A DNA stretch of 64,000 nucleotides from NCBI GenBank assembly GCA_963575645.1, contig OY754464.1:73630948-73694947 (forward strand). Direction: 5' to 3'. This stretch comes from Xanthostigma xanthostigma. Its lineage: Eukaryota; Arthropoda; Insecta; Raphidioptera; Raphidiidae. The first letter of the stretch is position 1; the number at the start of each line of letters is the position of its first letter. Shown here piece by piece: positions 33,739 through 45,949 of the stretch. Both the position numbers and the translations under genes were made by a program. The notes below the pieces were generated by a model. That model saw only the letters and a list, made by a program, of their open reading frames with translations. It made no database searches and was not told the origin of the DNA.

Positions 33739-33890
33739 AAAATAAGAAGAAATCCTTTCCATTTTTTTTTTTTATTCATTAATTTATATATTGAGCGCTT
33801 TCGGGCATAATATTAGTCCAGCGCTCAATATTTAAATAAATGAATTAAAAAAGTAAAAAAAAAATTTGGAAAGGATTTCTTCTTATTTTC
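33739..33890. mobile_element. 150-bp hairpin MITE
   Basis: AAATAAGAAGAAATCCTTTCC and its complement form the ends, with TTGAGCGCT/AGCGCTCAA near the loop. A wider inverted pair, CAATAATAACACTATTGATT-like at 33718 and its complement ending at 34001, encloses it, so it may sit inside an older palindromic element. Confidence 0.65.
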
Positions 33891-34371
33891 ATCTTAAATT
33901 TTCAAATTTATGGCGTAACAATGTTATAATTACACTATTGTTCAGAAAACAATTGCGAATGATTACTTCTGAAAACAAACAAATCAATAGTGTAATTATT
34001 TGACAAAGTCGTATTCTCGGTCTAATTTCGTTTCGTCGTCTCATCGAAACAAAAATCTCGCTCTCGTGCGAAAGCTTTGTGTCTAAAATCAATTAATGTT
34101 AAAAAACGAAATAACGTTACTCTAATTATTTAATTAAATATTGCAATTAAAATACATTGTAAAATTAGTATCATTGTGTTTTGTTATGATACAAATATTA
34201 ATTAGAACATCTTCATTATATTTTCACCATTGTATGAATAAATAGAAAAAAGAAATTAATTAATTTTGATTTCATTCCCGCAATTTTATTTTGTTATTCT
34301 TTGCGTGACCTTTGAAATGTATGATTCCAAATTGCTTTTCTTATATTAAGTACTTCATTCAGTAGTCAGTA

Positions 34372-34470
34372 CTAGCTGTTAAACCCGGCGTTGCCCGGGC
34401 CCCCGATGACCTAACGTTGGCATGATTACCTTTTTAAAATGGTCGCAATAAAATGACAGCTATTTATACT
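34372..34470 (-). mobile_element. Helitron 3' end, minus strand
   Basis: ACTAGCTGTTAAACCCGGCG followed by TTGCCCGGG is the complement of a Helitron hairpin plus CTAG end. The body would extend to higher coordinates, but its 5' TC end was not located. Confidence 0.5.
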
Positions 34471-35220
34471 TCCTCGGAAAAGCGTCAGAAATGGTTGTAT
34501 GCTAAACTAAAAGCTTTCAACTTAATACTGGCTTACATTGTGTTAAATACGACATATTAGCGAGTTTTTAACAGTTACATTACTACTACTATTTTGCACA
34601 TATCTCCTATAAAATAGCTGATTTTCACATCATAATACGCATTTTTGTAGTATTTTTGGAAGTTCACGTTCGGCTATTTTGGTATCTATGTGGACTGTTC
34701 AGCGCCTACTCTGTTTCTCTGTCACTCATATGGATTTATATGACAACTGAGTACTGACGAAGAAATAACTATTGAATTGGTAAACTAGTTTTGTTTTACT
34801 TTATGCACTAGTGTGAAAAAGAGTCATTTTACTACCGGTATACAGGTATGAAAAGCTGCTACTTGATAGGGGATCGTGTAAAAAATTAAATTCGTCTCAC
34901 CGCTTTAGTACAAATTTATTTTACCTTTAGTGTTGTAAATATTAGTAGCAAATAGCAATTAAATAATATGACCTGATAATTTTCATTTATTATTTGATTT
35001 CTAATATCTGATTTTGTTTGTTTCAGGTGAGTGTCACTTTTTTTGACGTTGGCAACCAAGTAGTAAGTACATTTTTACATTAATTTGGTATTCATTTTTC
35101 ACTGATTATTGAAATAGATTAATCGTTAAAAAAAGTTCTCCACATTTTTTTGTTGTTGAAAATATCAATAAATAAGAAAGTTATAGTGATCTGCAGTCTA
35201 CTTACAAGCAACAAGATAAG
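34471..35220. other. No recognisable feature
   Basis: AT-rich DNA without genes or clear repeats. Confidence 0.4.
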
Positions 35221-35562
35221 TAGAGCTGTAAAAGTAACGAGAAATTGTGTACCCGTATGTATTCGTTACTTAAAGAACCAGTACCCGTTACTTTCGTATC
35301 ATTACGTTACTCGTTACTTTTCATACGACATACAATCGTGTACTAACAGCATCAAGCATGTACCATCGCATCGAGGCGCGTCGCATACGTGATACGGTAT
35401 CACTTCGTTCGTATAACGTATAACCGCATCAAACGAGTCGAACTGACATGGATACGACAAATGCGAGTAACGAAATGAATTTGTAAGTAACGATTCGTTA
35501 CTTCGAGTCAGACGATGTACCCGTTACTCAGTAACGAATACATACGGTTTGTTACAGCTCTA
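35221..35562. mobile_element. hAT-like MITE with TAGAGCTGTA ends
   Basis: TAGAGCTGTAAAAGTAACGA...CGTATGTATTCGTTACT at the left and AGTAACGAATACATACG...TTACAGCTCTA at the right are inverted. The interior is dense in CGTTACTxxGTAACG and ATCGCATCGAGGCGCG-like palindromes. Terminal style is hAT-like, but no matching 8-bp duplication is seen. Confidence 0.65.
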
Positions 35563-36019
35563 TAATACAATATCAGGTATAAGGTATTACCACCACTGTT
35601 CCGTAACAAGCTACAAACATTTATAAAATTGTTCCTCTAATTATTATTTGAACAATGAATAAAAAAGCGTAACTGACAGAACTGAGTCAAGTCTTTATGT
35701 TTAGATAGGACATTCTTGAGGAAATAAATTATCTTCGCTACATCAAAAAACTGATTCGACAACAAATTGATACAAAACATCTTAGGTTCTCTCTAGTTAA
35801 TAATAGACAAAAAGAATACCCGTTAGAAAGAAACACAAATATAACTGAACGAAGACAGCATGAAAACATATCGTAAAATACCTGCTTCTTTGATTCAACA
35901 AAAAAAAAAAGTTCAAATGCAGGTAAAGATTCTGTATAGAAGAATAGATGCTATAATAGTCACCATCTGTTAGTTTCGCTTCCCAAAAACTTCTCATCAT
36001 GCTGGTGGCCTGGTTTATT

Positions 36020-36300
36020 TTTGAATTCCGATTATGGATCTGACGTATGACTTTTTTTTGCCGTTTCCCACCGGTAAATTGTAACTGTCGTCTGCTAATT
36101 ACTTCGCGTGTTGGTTGTCTGGTATTTTGGAAATACGGATTGGGATTTTGGTAAGAGTTGATGTGGAATAGGGCTTATTTCTATCGTGTCTCGTCGGTAA
36201 ATTGAAAATCTGTGTCCTCCGGTATGCTTCCCAAGATCTGTTTCTGGGGTTGTAGAGCTGGATAACATGAGAAGATACTAATTTGTTTCCAGTTGTCGTG
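36020..36300 (-). other. Possible gag-like retroelement fossil
   Basis: One minus-strand frame is rich in N, P, Q and R and resembles the C-terminal nucleocapsid region of gypsy-type Gag. No reverse transcriptase or LTR is nearby and the copy is broken. It could equally be a low-complexity coincidence. Confidence 0.2.
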
Positions 36301-37120
36301 GAAGTTATAGTCTCTCTGTTTATTGCGCCTCAAAAATTACTCATCGAGTTGAAAACAGTGTTATAGAAACTAAACGCTCATTTGGATTTCGTTAAGGATA
36401 GAGATGACACAGGCCTTTTTCATCGAGTTTGGGGAATTGACATTTTATCTGATTATTATTTCTCAAAATTTTTTTAAAGTAATTTTTGATAAATATAAGT
36501 AGGTAGATTCGTATTTGAAAGGTACTAACTGAGCGTGAATTTTGATACACACCGAACTTTTTTTATTATCTCCCCGCTCCCGTTTGAGAATTGGATTTCT
36601 GTACCTATGATATCGACATCTTGGTAAGGTTTTTTATAATTTTTTTCAGTTAATTTCAGATTAATGCTGAGTTGTTCCTTGTACAAAGTATGGACCAATT
36701 TCTTTGTATTTAGGAAATTGTAATGCCCGTTTACTATGTTCCCAAGCGAGCTATTACGAAATAAACAAAATATTCCATGCATAACCAATCGTATGTCAAA
36801 CAAAAGTATATATCTCATAAACATGCGATATTTAATGATAATTACAGACATCACAAAAGTACAAAAAATGCTATTTTTAGTTTTTTGCATATAAACAACA
36901 TTTTAAATAAATATAATACCTAATCTGTATGAAAATCCATGAATTTAAACTTTAATTCTGAGAAAAATGTTTTCATTTTTTAATATATGTGATAATTTTT
37001 TGATGAATATATTAAAAAGAAAAAATCAAACCAAATGTCGAGGATATTTTTTTAATAGAATCTGTTTCTACGTCCTGGCTTCGCTTGCGTGAATATCGAA
37101 TTTGCCCGTAGGTTCGCCTG
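36301..37120. other. No recognisable feature
   Basis: A 121-codon minus-strand open frame at 36525-36890 has no family motif and AT-driven composition (K, I, N, F). I regard it as chance. Confidence 0.4.
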
Positions 37121-37129
37121 CTTCAAGAA

Positions 37130-37880
37130 TATATGCTACCTACAACTACCCCCTGAACTCTTTATGTTAAATCATGAACTAAGAATCATACTGGAAATTC
37201 TGTAACATAGTCTTTTTTATTTATCAGCGAGGTCAGGAAATGTTTTCAAAAATCACGTTACAGATCCTATACAGGCGATTTTTTTAAAACAGGTTTTGGC
37301 TACGTGTGAAATGCTACATAATTTATAATTATTTGTTTTAAGCTGTAAGTTTTTCCAAATTAGTGTCACTTGCGGTCGTGCCATTTGCGGTCAGAACAAT
37401 TCTGCCGTTAAAAGGCAAAAGGCAGTAAGTGACCAACTTATGAATTTGAGTAAATCAAGATTTACTAAAAATGTATTGACCGTCCAGAATTTTAGACATT
37501 GGAAACCAAAACATGGGGGAAACATTTTTTAAAGACAATAAAATTATTGCTGCAGCACTTACTGCTGTCGTTGGTTTCAGTATGAACTCATTTTTCAACA
37601 AATGTCACTTACCGCCCTTTGCCTTTTTAGGGCAGAATTATCGTCCCACTCGCGTGCAATCGATATTATTAAAAGAAAATAATGTTAGGAGTGAGAATTT
37701 GTTAATTTCTAAAACACCATCGCAATCAACAGCACCCCTTAATCGTTCTGTAGAGTGATTCTTGATCGTTTTTTTGCCTTTATCTGAGCCATGTACTTTT
37801 AATGGCTTCGGGAGAGCTGGAACAGTTTTTAGGCGGGGGGAAGAATTTAAGGTTAAGAGTGCTGGGGAATATTTATTAGT
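37130..37880. mobile_element. Old MITE-A relative interrupted by another TIR element
   Basis: CTACGTGTGAAATGCTACAT and CTGTAAGTTTTTCC on the left, and GGGAGAGCTGGAACAGTTTT with TAGGCGGGGGG on the right, are decayed MITE-A blocks in the right order. Between about 37365 and 37660 lies an insertion whose ends pair: TTAAAAGGCAAAAGGCAGTA with the complement of CCGCCCTTTGCCTTTTTAGG. Confidence 0.55.
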
Positions 37881-38145
37881 AGCATATAGGTACACTTAGT
37901 GTAGACTTCGAGAGATTCTAATCTTGAGTGTACTTTAAGTTTGGGTATCAATATGTTTATAGTCCAACCGTTTTCTTATGATAAAGGTACAAAGTACAAA
38001 CTGACAGTCTGAATAGATGGATGACGTAGAAAATGTCCGAAAACCTCGTAAAAAACAATATTACAGACAGAGAATCCCGTTACAATTTTACATTATAACA
38101 TAAAACGTCAATTCAAATCTTTGATTAACGTCTGAATAGAACTCT

Positions 38146-38647
38146 ACAAGATAAAATTGTCGACCAATTTTTCTCGTTTGGTCTGAGAAAAATTGGTAAA
38201 AAAAAGTGTTAAAATTTTAGATAATGAAAGTAATTATTTTAAAAGAAGTATTTCGGAAATGTTATATATAAAATCTAATAAAAACTCTCTTAATGCTCAA
38301 TTAGATACGGAAAATTTAAGTAATATTTATGATATTATTTTGAAATAATATTTTGTTTTTTCAAATAATTTTTTCTTCATGGGTACTTTGATATCCATGA
38401 CTACGGTTTATAAATTTTGTTTGTTATTAATTTTTCATTATTTTTGAACCATTCAAAGTTTCAATCCTGCGTGAAATCTATTACTTAATTAATACTAATT
38501 AATTTTTATATTTTTTAGATATTTCTGAAGAAGATCCAAATCCGGATCGAAACGTCATCTTGTGTTATATTGATTTGTAATTTTATCATTTTTTGTCAAT
38601 ATATCGTTTGGTCTGAGAAAAATTGGTCGACAATTTTATTTACTTGA
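38146..38647. mobile_element. 502-bp TIR element bearing a ribozyme-like motif
   Basis: AAGATAAAATTGTCGACCAA at the left and TTGGTCGACAATTTTATTTA at the right are inverted. CGTTTGGTCTGAGAAAAATT occurs near both ends in the same orientation. It is the uninterrupted relative of 19659-20881, with the motif at 38525-38556. Confidence 0.6.
38525..38556 (+). ncRNA. Hammerhead-like motif
   Basis: CTGAAGA, A, GATCC, AAATCC, GGATC, GAAAC, GTC. Stem II has five perfect pairs. Relative to 19813-19844 the left arm changed GATTT/GATCC, replacing G-U pairs by G-C pairs. Stem I pairing is poor here. Confidence 0.4.
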
Positions 38648-39011
38648 ATAAAACGTCAATGTTTTTAATACACGTTGTATAATTACAAAATACATAATAA
38701 GATAATTAATACAGGTTGATATCGTTCTCTTTCTCTCTCTCTTTATAACTTCTAACGTACAAAACGAACTGAACGATGAGTCATATAAAACCGTAACAAA
38801 TGTCTTTGTCGTGCATTAGAGCACAAGCCTTAATGTAAGAGAGAGGCGGTTGCCGGTATGAGACGTTAGTAAATACATCTTAGTGGAGTCTTCGTTGTAA
38901 TTACCTCTCTTTCAACAATTAGCAACTCTACTTTGTTCGCGTTTTCAAAATGTTATCTTTGCATTCCATCGGTCGGATTTTTGGGGGAACGTCAAAACGA
39001 GCAAGGAGTAT

Positions 39012-40219
39012 TATTCAAAGCAATGGCACGTCAATCCGGTGTCGGAGAGGCAACCGGATGGCGAGTGGTAATCTGGGCCTATGAGTGGTGCAGAACCCCC
39101 TGGTAGCGGCCAAAGTGACCCCAAATGGACGGGGGCGGCGATATGGGGGTGGGGCAAAATCGAAAAATGTTTGAAAAGGCAACCGGATAAAAATGCGGTT
39201 GCATTGAAGGAAATACCCTAATTATATAATAAATTTTTTTTGCCATCCGAACCACGCGGGCCGTTTTTGCACTAGCGAATTAAAAAAAAATAAAAAAAAC
39301 ACTGAAAAGGCAACCGCTTCAAAATTAGTGAGCATACTTATTGACACCACCAAACGTTGGGAAAAAATTGCCATCCGATCCTGATGGGCAGTTTCGGAGA
39401 AACAACCCCTCAAAGTCGCCGAAAAACCCTTTTTTTCGATTTTTTCAACAATAAGTAAAAAAAACACACTAAATATTGTTCAAATCGGATGGCATTCGAA
39501 ATTTATACTGTCCTAAGTACAAATAATAGTGTGTATCAATGCCATCCGATTTTGATTATTTTTACCCCTATTAAGCCAACCCCCAAAACTCAATAACAAT
39601 AAAAATAATGCCATATGCTGCATAAAATTGTTATTTTCATGAGTTCTGGGGGTGGCTAAATAGGGGTAAATTTAATCGAAATCGGATGGCATTGATACAC
39701 ACTATTATTTGTACTTAGGACAGTATAAATTTCGAATGCCATCCGATTTGAACAATATTTAGTGTGTTTTTTTTACTTATTGTTGAAAAAATCGAAAAAA
39801 AGGGTTTTTCGGCGACTTTGAGGGGTTGTTTCTCCGAAACTGCCCATCAGGATCGGATGGCAATTTTTTCCCAACGTTTGGTGGTGTCAATAAGTATGCT
39901 CACTAATTTTGAAGCGGTTGCCATTTCAGTGTTTTTTTTATTTTTTTTTAATTCGCTAGTGCAAAAACGGCCCGCGTGGTTCGGATGGCAAAAAAAATTT
40001 ATTATATAATTAGGGTATTTCCTTCAATGCAACCGCATTTTTATCCGGTTGCCTTTTCAAACATTTTTCGATTTTGCCCCACCCCCATATCGCCGCCCCC
40101 GTCCATTTGGGGTCACTTTGGCCGCTACCAGGGGGTTCTGCACCACTCATAGGCCCAGATTACCACTCGCCATCCGGTTGCCTCTCCGACACCGGATTGA
40201 CGTGCCATTGCTTTGAATA
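39012..40219. mobile_element. 1.2-kb near-perfect palindromic element
   Basis: Arms of about 580 bp from TATTCAAAGCAATGGCACG to its complement are almost identical; I noticed only a few differences. A central segment of about 50 bp (about 39590-39640) is not symmetrical, which argues against an assembly artefact. TGCCATCCG and GGCAACCG motifs recur about seven times per arm in both orientations, like multiple protein-binding sites. The two 81-codon open frames at 39222-39467 (-) and 39764-40009 (+) are the same arm read twice and need not be protein. No target duplication is evident, so the superfamily is unknown. The similarity of the arms implies recent origin or arm-to-arm gene conversion. 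Confidence 0.8.
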
Positions 40220-40395
40220 TATAGTGCTGTGTGTATATTTATTCTTTAACTAACTTTTCTACCTGATATTTTGCTTGGTGAATTGAAAGTAAATTTTATT
40301 GTAACGAATAAATTTATTCCAAGATTAGTAGTGTTCGGGGAATATGGGCATAAGAGAAATAGACATAACAAACCAGGCGTGGTTAAAAAAAGAAA

Positions 40396-40478
40396 CTGGC
40401 GCCAACTACCGAAAACGAACCTACGACCTTCGGTGTACAGCATCCAAACCTCTCAGGCTACCGCAGCCTGCTGTACAA
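40396..40478 (-). repeat. tRNA-like module inside a repeat
   Basis: Minus strand: TGCGGTAGCCTGAGAGG (A-box-like), GATGCTGTACACC (anticodon-arm-like with GTA) and GTAGGTTCGTTTTCGG (B-box-like), followed by TTGGCGCCAGTTTCTTTTTT. Shares TACCGTGCCCAAAGAAGTTT-type flanking blocks (near 40627) with the 14.5-kb copy. Confidence 0.5.
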
Positions 40479-41819
40479 TCGGTTGTTATAATAGGTGTTG
40501 ACTAAGTATAAAGAATCAATGTTCTTGCATCTACGGAATGTCTCACGGTTTGGTCCATCCTTTTTGTAACGTTTCGTAACCCTTTTTTTAGTTTCATTTT
40601 TAATCGCATGAATCGAATTTGTCCTACCGTGCCCAAAGAAGTTTCACTCATACAGTTTCTCGTTTACATTTGTATGTGGATGTTTATTTAGTATTATCTG
40701 GGTTGTCTTTTAAATTTTTAAATATGTCATAAAATGCACAATAAATATGATTATTATCACACATGTAAGTTCAACAAAAGTTGACATACTGGAAACATTT
40801 ATCATGTACAGTGAAGTCTCGATAAGTATAAATGTCTTGATCTACTAGATATTGCAGTAAAATGATTCAAAACTGTCCAGTAAACGCTATTATATAAGTA
40901 TCAATTTTTTGTAGATTTAAAGAGTTTAACTATTGCAATGCGGAGTTTATAGAGAAATTGAAAATTAACATTTTGTAAAAAACAATATGCATGTCCAAAT
41001 TATCCACATGATTTTTTTACCTGTAGGTGTTTACCTACATTTGTTCTATTTGAAAAGAAGCTGAGACTAAAGGTTGGGGAATGTTTAAATCATTTAACAT
41101 TATACTGTCTGCTAGAAATAAGTACCTATCACGGTTATTTAATAACAGTTACCAAAAAATAATAGGTGTCAAAAAAAGTGTATTACTTGTTACTTATCTC
41201 CATTTATCTCGTCATGCGAAATACAATATTTTCATTTTTCCAAAGAAGAGGTCATTTAAAAAAAAGAGTGTGCTTTAGACCACACGACTGAAGTAAAACT
41301 TCTTCCTGCCATATATAAAATATAATAATATATAATAATGATACAATAATATTCAATAATCTATCACCATATTTTGATTAGACATTCTGATTTAACGACA
41401 CAATATAACCTCACTCTGTAGCACATATCTACAAAGACGAAATGTTTAAAATATAATTGTTGATTAAGTAATAGGCAAAAATATATATATAGATTTAATA
41501 GCATAATTTATAATGCATTTAAAAGAATTTATTAACTAACCTACATTATTTCCCGTTACAAAATGCAGAAAAATTCGATTAAATGTATTTTTGATACAAA
41601 AACAATTGTTTTCATTTTAAACGTCAAATAGTTGTTCAAAGAAAAACAGAATTTCGATTAATTGCCTTTGCCACACTCACTAACTTATATCTCCCTATCA
41701 ACTACCGTTCGTCTCGTCCGATTATGCACTTCTGTAAATGCTTTCGTGAGGCATTTACCAGCTTACTCACCAAGTCAAGCGTGCCTAAAGAAGGTTTACT
41801 TCAAAAATAATATAATCAT

Positions 41820-42403
41820 ATTATTAATATTATAAATGCGAATGTAAGTTTGTTTGTTACGCTTTCACGCAAAAACTACTTAACCGATCATCATGAAACT
41901 TTGCACATACACTCTTGAAGGTATTAGAAGTAACATAGGATACTTTTTATTAAAAAAAAATAAAAATTTTTTACGAAAAATAAGAAAGGGTTGAAAACAT
42001 TTTTTGGGCCCAAAAATACCGAAAAATTTCTCTGAATCGTTTCAAAATTGAAATTTAACCCTTTAGTAATGATTAAAATGTGCTATTAAAATTTCATTAA
42101 AATCGGCCCGACAGGACCGGACTTACAAATTTTATGAAAACGAAATATTATAAATGCGAATGTAAGTTTGTTTGTTACGCTTTCACGCAAAAACTACTTA
42201 ACCGATCATCATGAAACTTTGCACATACACTCTTGAAGGTATTAGAAGTAACATAGGATACTTTTTATTAAAAAAAAATAAAAATTTTTTACGAAAAATA
42301 AGAAAATTGTTTGTCAAAATATGTGCAATACCTCAACCCCTGATATGCATGTCAAAAGTCGATTTCCATCTCAATCGCGGGCGTAGCCGCGGGTAGCGGC
42401 TAG
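41820..42403 (+). mobile_element. Helitron with a tandemly duplicated 5' half
   Basis: ATTATAAATGCGAATGTAAG begins two direct copies about 320 bp apart (about 41830 and 42149), each continuing through CTTAACCGATCATCATGAAA and CACTCTTGAAGGTATTAGAA. Only the second runs on to a 3' hairpin (CGCGG, GCGTAG loop, CCGCGG) and CTAG at 42403. Unequal recombination or rolling-circle read-through could both produce this. Confidence 0.7.
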
Positions 42404-42619
42404 TATAGTATAAGAGTATGAGGTATGCGTACAATGTGATACGTTCATTACATTTTCAATCTCATGAATCAATTGTACCCTACCCTTGTTGAAAGAAGTT
42501 TTACTTCAATAAAATGTAGTTTCGCCCATCACAGTAACTAGAGTCGAGGTTCCACTGTACACCGTGCGGCAGCCCACACTGGTTACAGCACTTTTGTGGT
42601 CGTTTGTACGGATTGTGTT

Positions 42620-42830
42620 ACCTCCTATATGTTTGTGTAATGTGTATACAGACAACGCGACTCGAGTTTTATAATTCAGTTGGCTATGGACCGCGAAACA
42701 AGTGAGAGTTGTTTGTTGTTTATTAAGGTTGTGTGTGTTTTGTTTCTTTCATGTTCTGTGAATGAAAAACATTTAGCGCGCGGGCGTGAGTGACGTTTAG
42801 GACCATGTGGTTGTGATTTTTTTAAACAAT
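42620..42830 (+). other. Candidate 5' exon of a host gene
   Basis: This stretch is less AT-rich than its surroundings and has TTTTATAATTCAGTTGGC (weak TATA and initiator) followed by an ATG opening 35 codons that start MDRETSESCLLFIKVVCVLF, resembling a secretory signal. Downstream exons are not identifiable, so this may be chance. Confidence 0.2.
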
Positions 42831-43318
42831 ATTTTTAAAACTTTTTATCGTATTCTCTTAAACTTTATTGTTTGTGAGATTATAGTTTTGTGATGGTGAT
42901 TTTAAAATTATACAAAAAAGTTGCGTTTACTAAATAACTTTTAGGCAATAAAAATTGAAGGTTATAAATGCTACTTATATTTTTATATTTTGTAAGAAAT
43001 TAAAAGCCATAAAATGAATAATTTGATAAGAATTGATAAGAAAATTAAACATAACGATTGATGATTTTTTGCGGTATTTTTATTAGTTTTTGAACTATAA
43101 TTTACATTAAAAGTTTTCTTAAATCATTTTAAAAAAATAACTCAGTAGATAGTATTCAATTTTTTCGATTGCACGAGAAACATTTTAAAATAGAATCGAA
43201 AAAATCCAGAATTTTGTTCTAAAAAGTTCCATGGGAAATGTCGCTCAAAAAAAGATACCTAATAAAATTTATTAATCAAGGCAATTATACCTCTGCAGTT
43301 TCGACTGCGCACCATTTA

Positions 43319-43909
43319 CAGTAAAACTTCGATTATCCGACAAAGTAATAATCTTCGTAAAGTTTATTTTTTTAACGAGCAAGGCGCGTCTTTTCACGTT
43401 ATTTTTTTTTTAACTTTTTACCTCCAGTATTTTCAGAACAGAAAAATATTTTATTTTTTGTGTTTTATTTATAAATAATTATATTATTAACACCTTTATA
43501 CGTATTTAAATGTGTCCAAACGTATAAAAAACAATTGAAAATATTTATAACTTGAAAATCATGGAAAGGCTGTGCAACTAAAAACAAATTAATTAATTCT
43601 CAACGTTTCGTTCATAATTGAATTGTAAAACATTACGTCTGTATTTTTTCCCGAAACCTTGATAAAGTCCAAATGTTTAGACGAAACGTTGTGAATTTAA
43701 ATTGTTCCAATTGTCTTTATTATTTTGTCCAACCTCTCCGTAATTTTCAAGAGCTATATATAAATATTTTAGACACAAAATGTCACACTAATAATATTTT
43801 GTATTTCACCCGGAATAATTGTTTTCTGGGTCTTCGTGTAACAATATTTTTCAAGGCATTAATTAACCGTTCATATAACGGACGTAATCGTATAAACGAA
43901 GTTCTGCTG
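43319..43909. mobile_element. pogo-like element with an inserted hairpin
   Basis: CAGTAAAACTTCGATTATCC at the left and the complement of CAGCAGAACTTCGTTTATAC at the right, with TA outside both ends. No pogo transposase remains. A hairpin at about 43589-43702 with TTCTCAACGTTTCGT/ACGAAACGTTGTGAA arms includes a ribozyme-like segment. Confidence 0.65.
43658..43690 (+). ncRNA. Degenerate hammerhead-like motif
   Basis: C, TTGATAA, A, GTC-C-AAA, TG, TTT-A-GAC, GAAAC, GTT. Stem II pairs with one mismatch. The core has the C-TTGA variant also seen at 59254-59286 and 59360-59392. Confidence 0.3.
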
Positions 43910-43911
43910 TA

Positions 43912-44660
43912 TTTATATCTATAATAACTGAAATCGATTTTAGTAATTACATGGTCCAGTTTTTTTTTATATCACCTAGCGGTGATTTTGAAAACAAAAT
44001 AATTCAAATATTTATGTTTACGTGGATAAAACGCCGATTTTAAATAATTTAGACAAGTTGTAGAACAATGTTAAAGGATCACTGACAGAAAAAAAAATGA
44101 TGACTGTTGATTTTTTGAGTAAAGACAGGCATCAATTAAATCCTCACAAGTATAAATTTTTTCATAACATATCTAAGTTCGCCTTGAATTTTTTTTACGT
44201 GTTTCGAAGCTTACGTCAGGTTTATAAGTCACATGTTAAACACAGCTAGATCATAAAAATAATATTTTTTTGTATTTTACAGCTATTAAAAGTTGAAATA
44301 AAAGAAATCATTTCTGAATAGTTTGTTTATTAATAAAACTTAAACTGTGCAATTAAATATTTGGCCATGAATTTAAACTTGGATTATTTGCCGATTTAAT
44401 TATAGTAATTTTTGCATGCAGAATCAATCCTTATAATTAATATATGTCGCATTGGAATTGTAAATTTAGTTGTCTTACAAAGTGACTAGCCGTTTCGTAA
44501 AACAGGACTATATTGTAAATATAAGCGCTCAGCCAATTAGTCATTATATATCGTTTTTTGAAATTTTGTTTAAAGCTAAGGAAATAATAACCTCTTTATA
44601 AAACTAGGGCCTAAGGTGTGTGGACTGAAGTGAATACTTCTTACACCAAATTAGTTGAAT
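43912..44660. other. No recognisable feature
   Basis: AT-rich; no genes or clear repeats apart from a GACTGAAGTGAATACTTCTT palindrome near 44623 that belongs to the GAAGTAAAACTTC repeat group. Confidence 0.4.
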
Positions 44661-44667
44661 GACTTAA

Positions 44668-45133
44668 GAGTATTCGTCCCGGCAAAGACCCCCTGCACCC
44701 TTCATCTCAAATCTTTTCCCCTCGCCTAAAAACGTTTCGCGCTCTCCCGACGCTATTTTTAAAGCTAGAGGGTTCTGGTAAACGCCAAATGAAAGACAAG
44801 GAATCAGACTACACATCCTTCAGGCGAATTTTTTGAAAAACAGTTTCGCCTACGTGCGAAATATTACGTAACGTATTATTTTTTTCAAAAGGTTGTAAGT
44901 TTTTTCAGGAATTTTTTTTCAAAAAATTCGCCTGAAGGATCTGTAGTCTGATTCTTTGTCTTTCATTTGGCGTTTACCAGAACCCTCTAGCTTTAAAAAT
45001 AGCGTCGGGAGAGCGCGAATCGTTTTTAGGCGAGGGGAAAAGATTTGAGATGAAGGGTGCGCGAACTGTTTTTAGGCGAGGGAAAAAGATTTGAGATGAA
45101 GGGTGCAGGAGGTGTTTGCAGGGACGAATACTC
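44668..45133. mobile_element. MITE-A copy 3
   Basis: Full-length copy with TTAA at 44664-44667 and 45134-45137. It has a local duplication of the segment with GTTTTTAGGCGAGGGRAAAA in the right arm, making it about 45 bp longer than copy 1. Confidence 0.85.
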
Positions 45134-45137
45134 TTAA

Positions 45138-45949
45138 AAGAGCGAATTATAAGGAGCGTTGATCTTGTGAGAGATCGGAAAGAAGTAGACTACTTGATAA
45201 CTGTTACAGAGGACAGAAAAACTACCCGTGCCCCGCGTCTATCTCGCATAAAAAGTAGCGGGGGACAGCATAAGAAGTTTAACTTATATATTGTATAATA
45301 ATACTTATTTATTATAATTTATAAACGTGACGATTATAACAAAAGTGCCGTATTATAGAATGTGAATTTTTCATTCAAGCTAGGGAAATGGTTCAGTCGC
45401 CATGTTACTTATTTTTTCACGGGTTCGACATAAGTGATTTTTCCTTTACACTACAGATATGAAAATGTCTGGACATAACAAGCCTTAAGGTGTGATAGTG
45501 TTTTCCAATGCTATGCAAATAATACAACATATTGTGGAATCCATGTTTGTATTGCTCATCGTACGAAAATAAACGAATGACACGGTTCGTTCATTTGTTT
45601 GAACAAATTCTAATCAACAATATATACACAGCACACTTAATCAATTCGTTTGTCTTCTGTTTTGACACTAAACCGTTACTGATCGAATTTCACGTCAGAA
45701 ACGCACTTGTAAGTTTTTATTTAATTTGTTTCTTTTTCTAACACTTATTAAATTTGATTGGTTATTTTTCTAATACGTATTGACAATTTTGGAATGTTAC
45801 ATGATTAAAACACTAACGTTACTAAATTTTGTGTTTGATTTTAAATAAAAACTTATTAATTAGTGTAAATCATTGACCTAGCAAGAGACTTTCCTTTTTG
45901 TCTAAAACGAACCGTTTGTATGTCTATTCCGCAATTATGGCCAATCTAG
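45138..45949. other. No recognisable feature
   Basis: Short open frames only; nothing with family motifs. Confidence 0.4.

Noticed and set aside
36525-36890. 121-codon minus-strand open frame as a gene
   Set aside because: AT-driven residues, no recognisable domain, and no splice or promoter context. Frames of this length are expected by chance in 64 kb.
39222-40009. Two 81-codon proteins on opposite strands, identical but for one residue
   Set aside because: They are the two arms of the 39012-40219 palindrome read once each. Composition (F, K, runs of T/A) follows the DNA repeat and there is no family motif.
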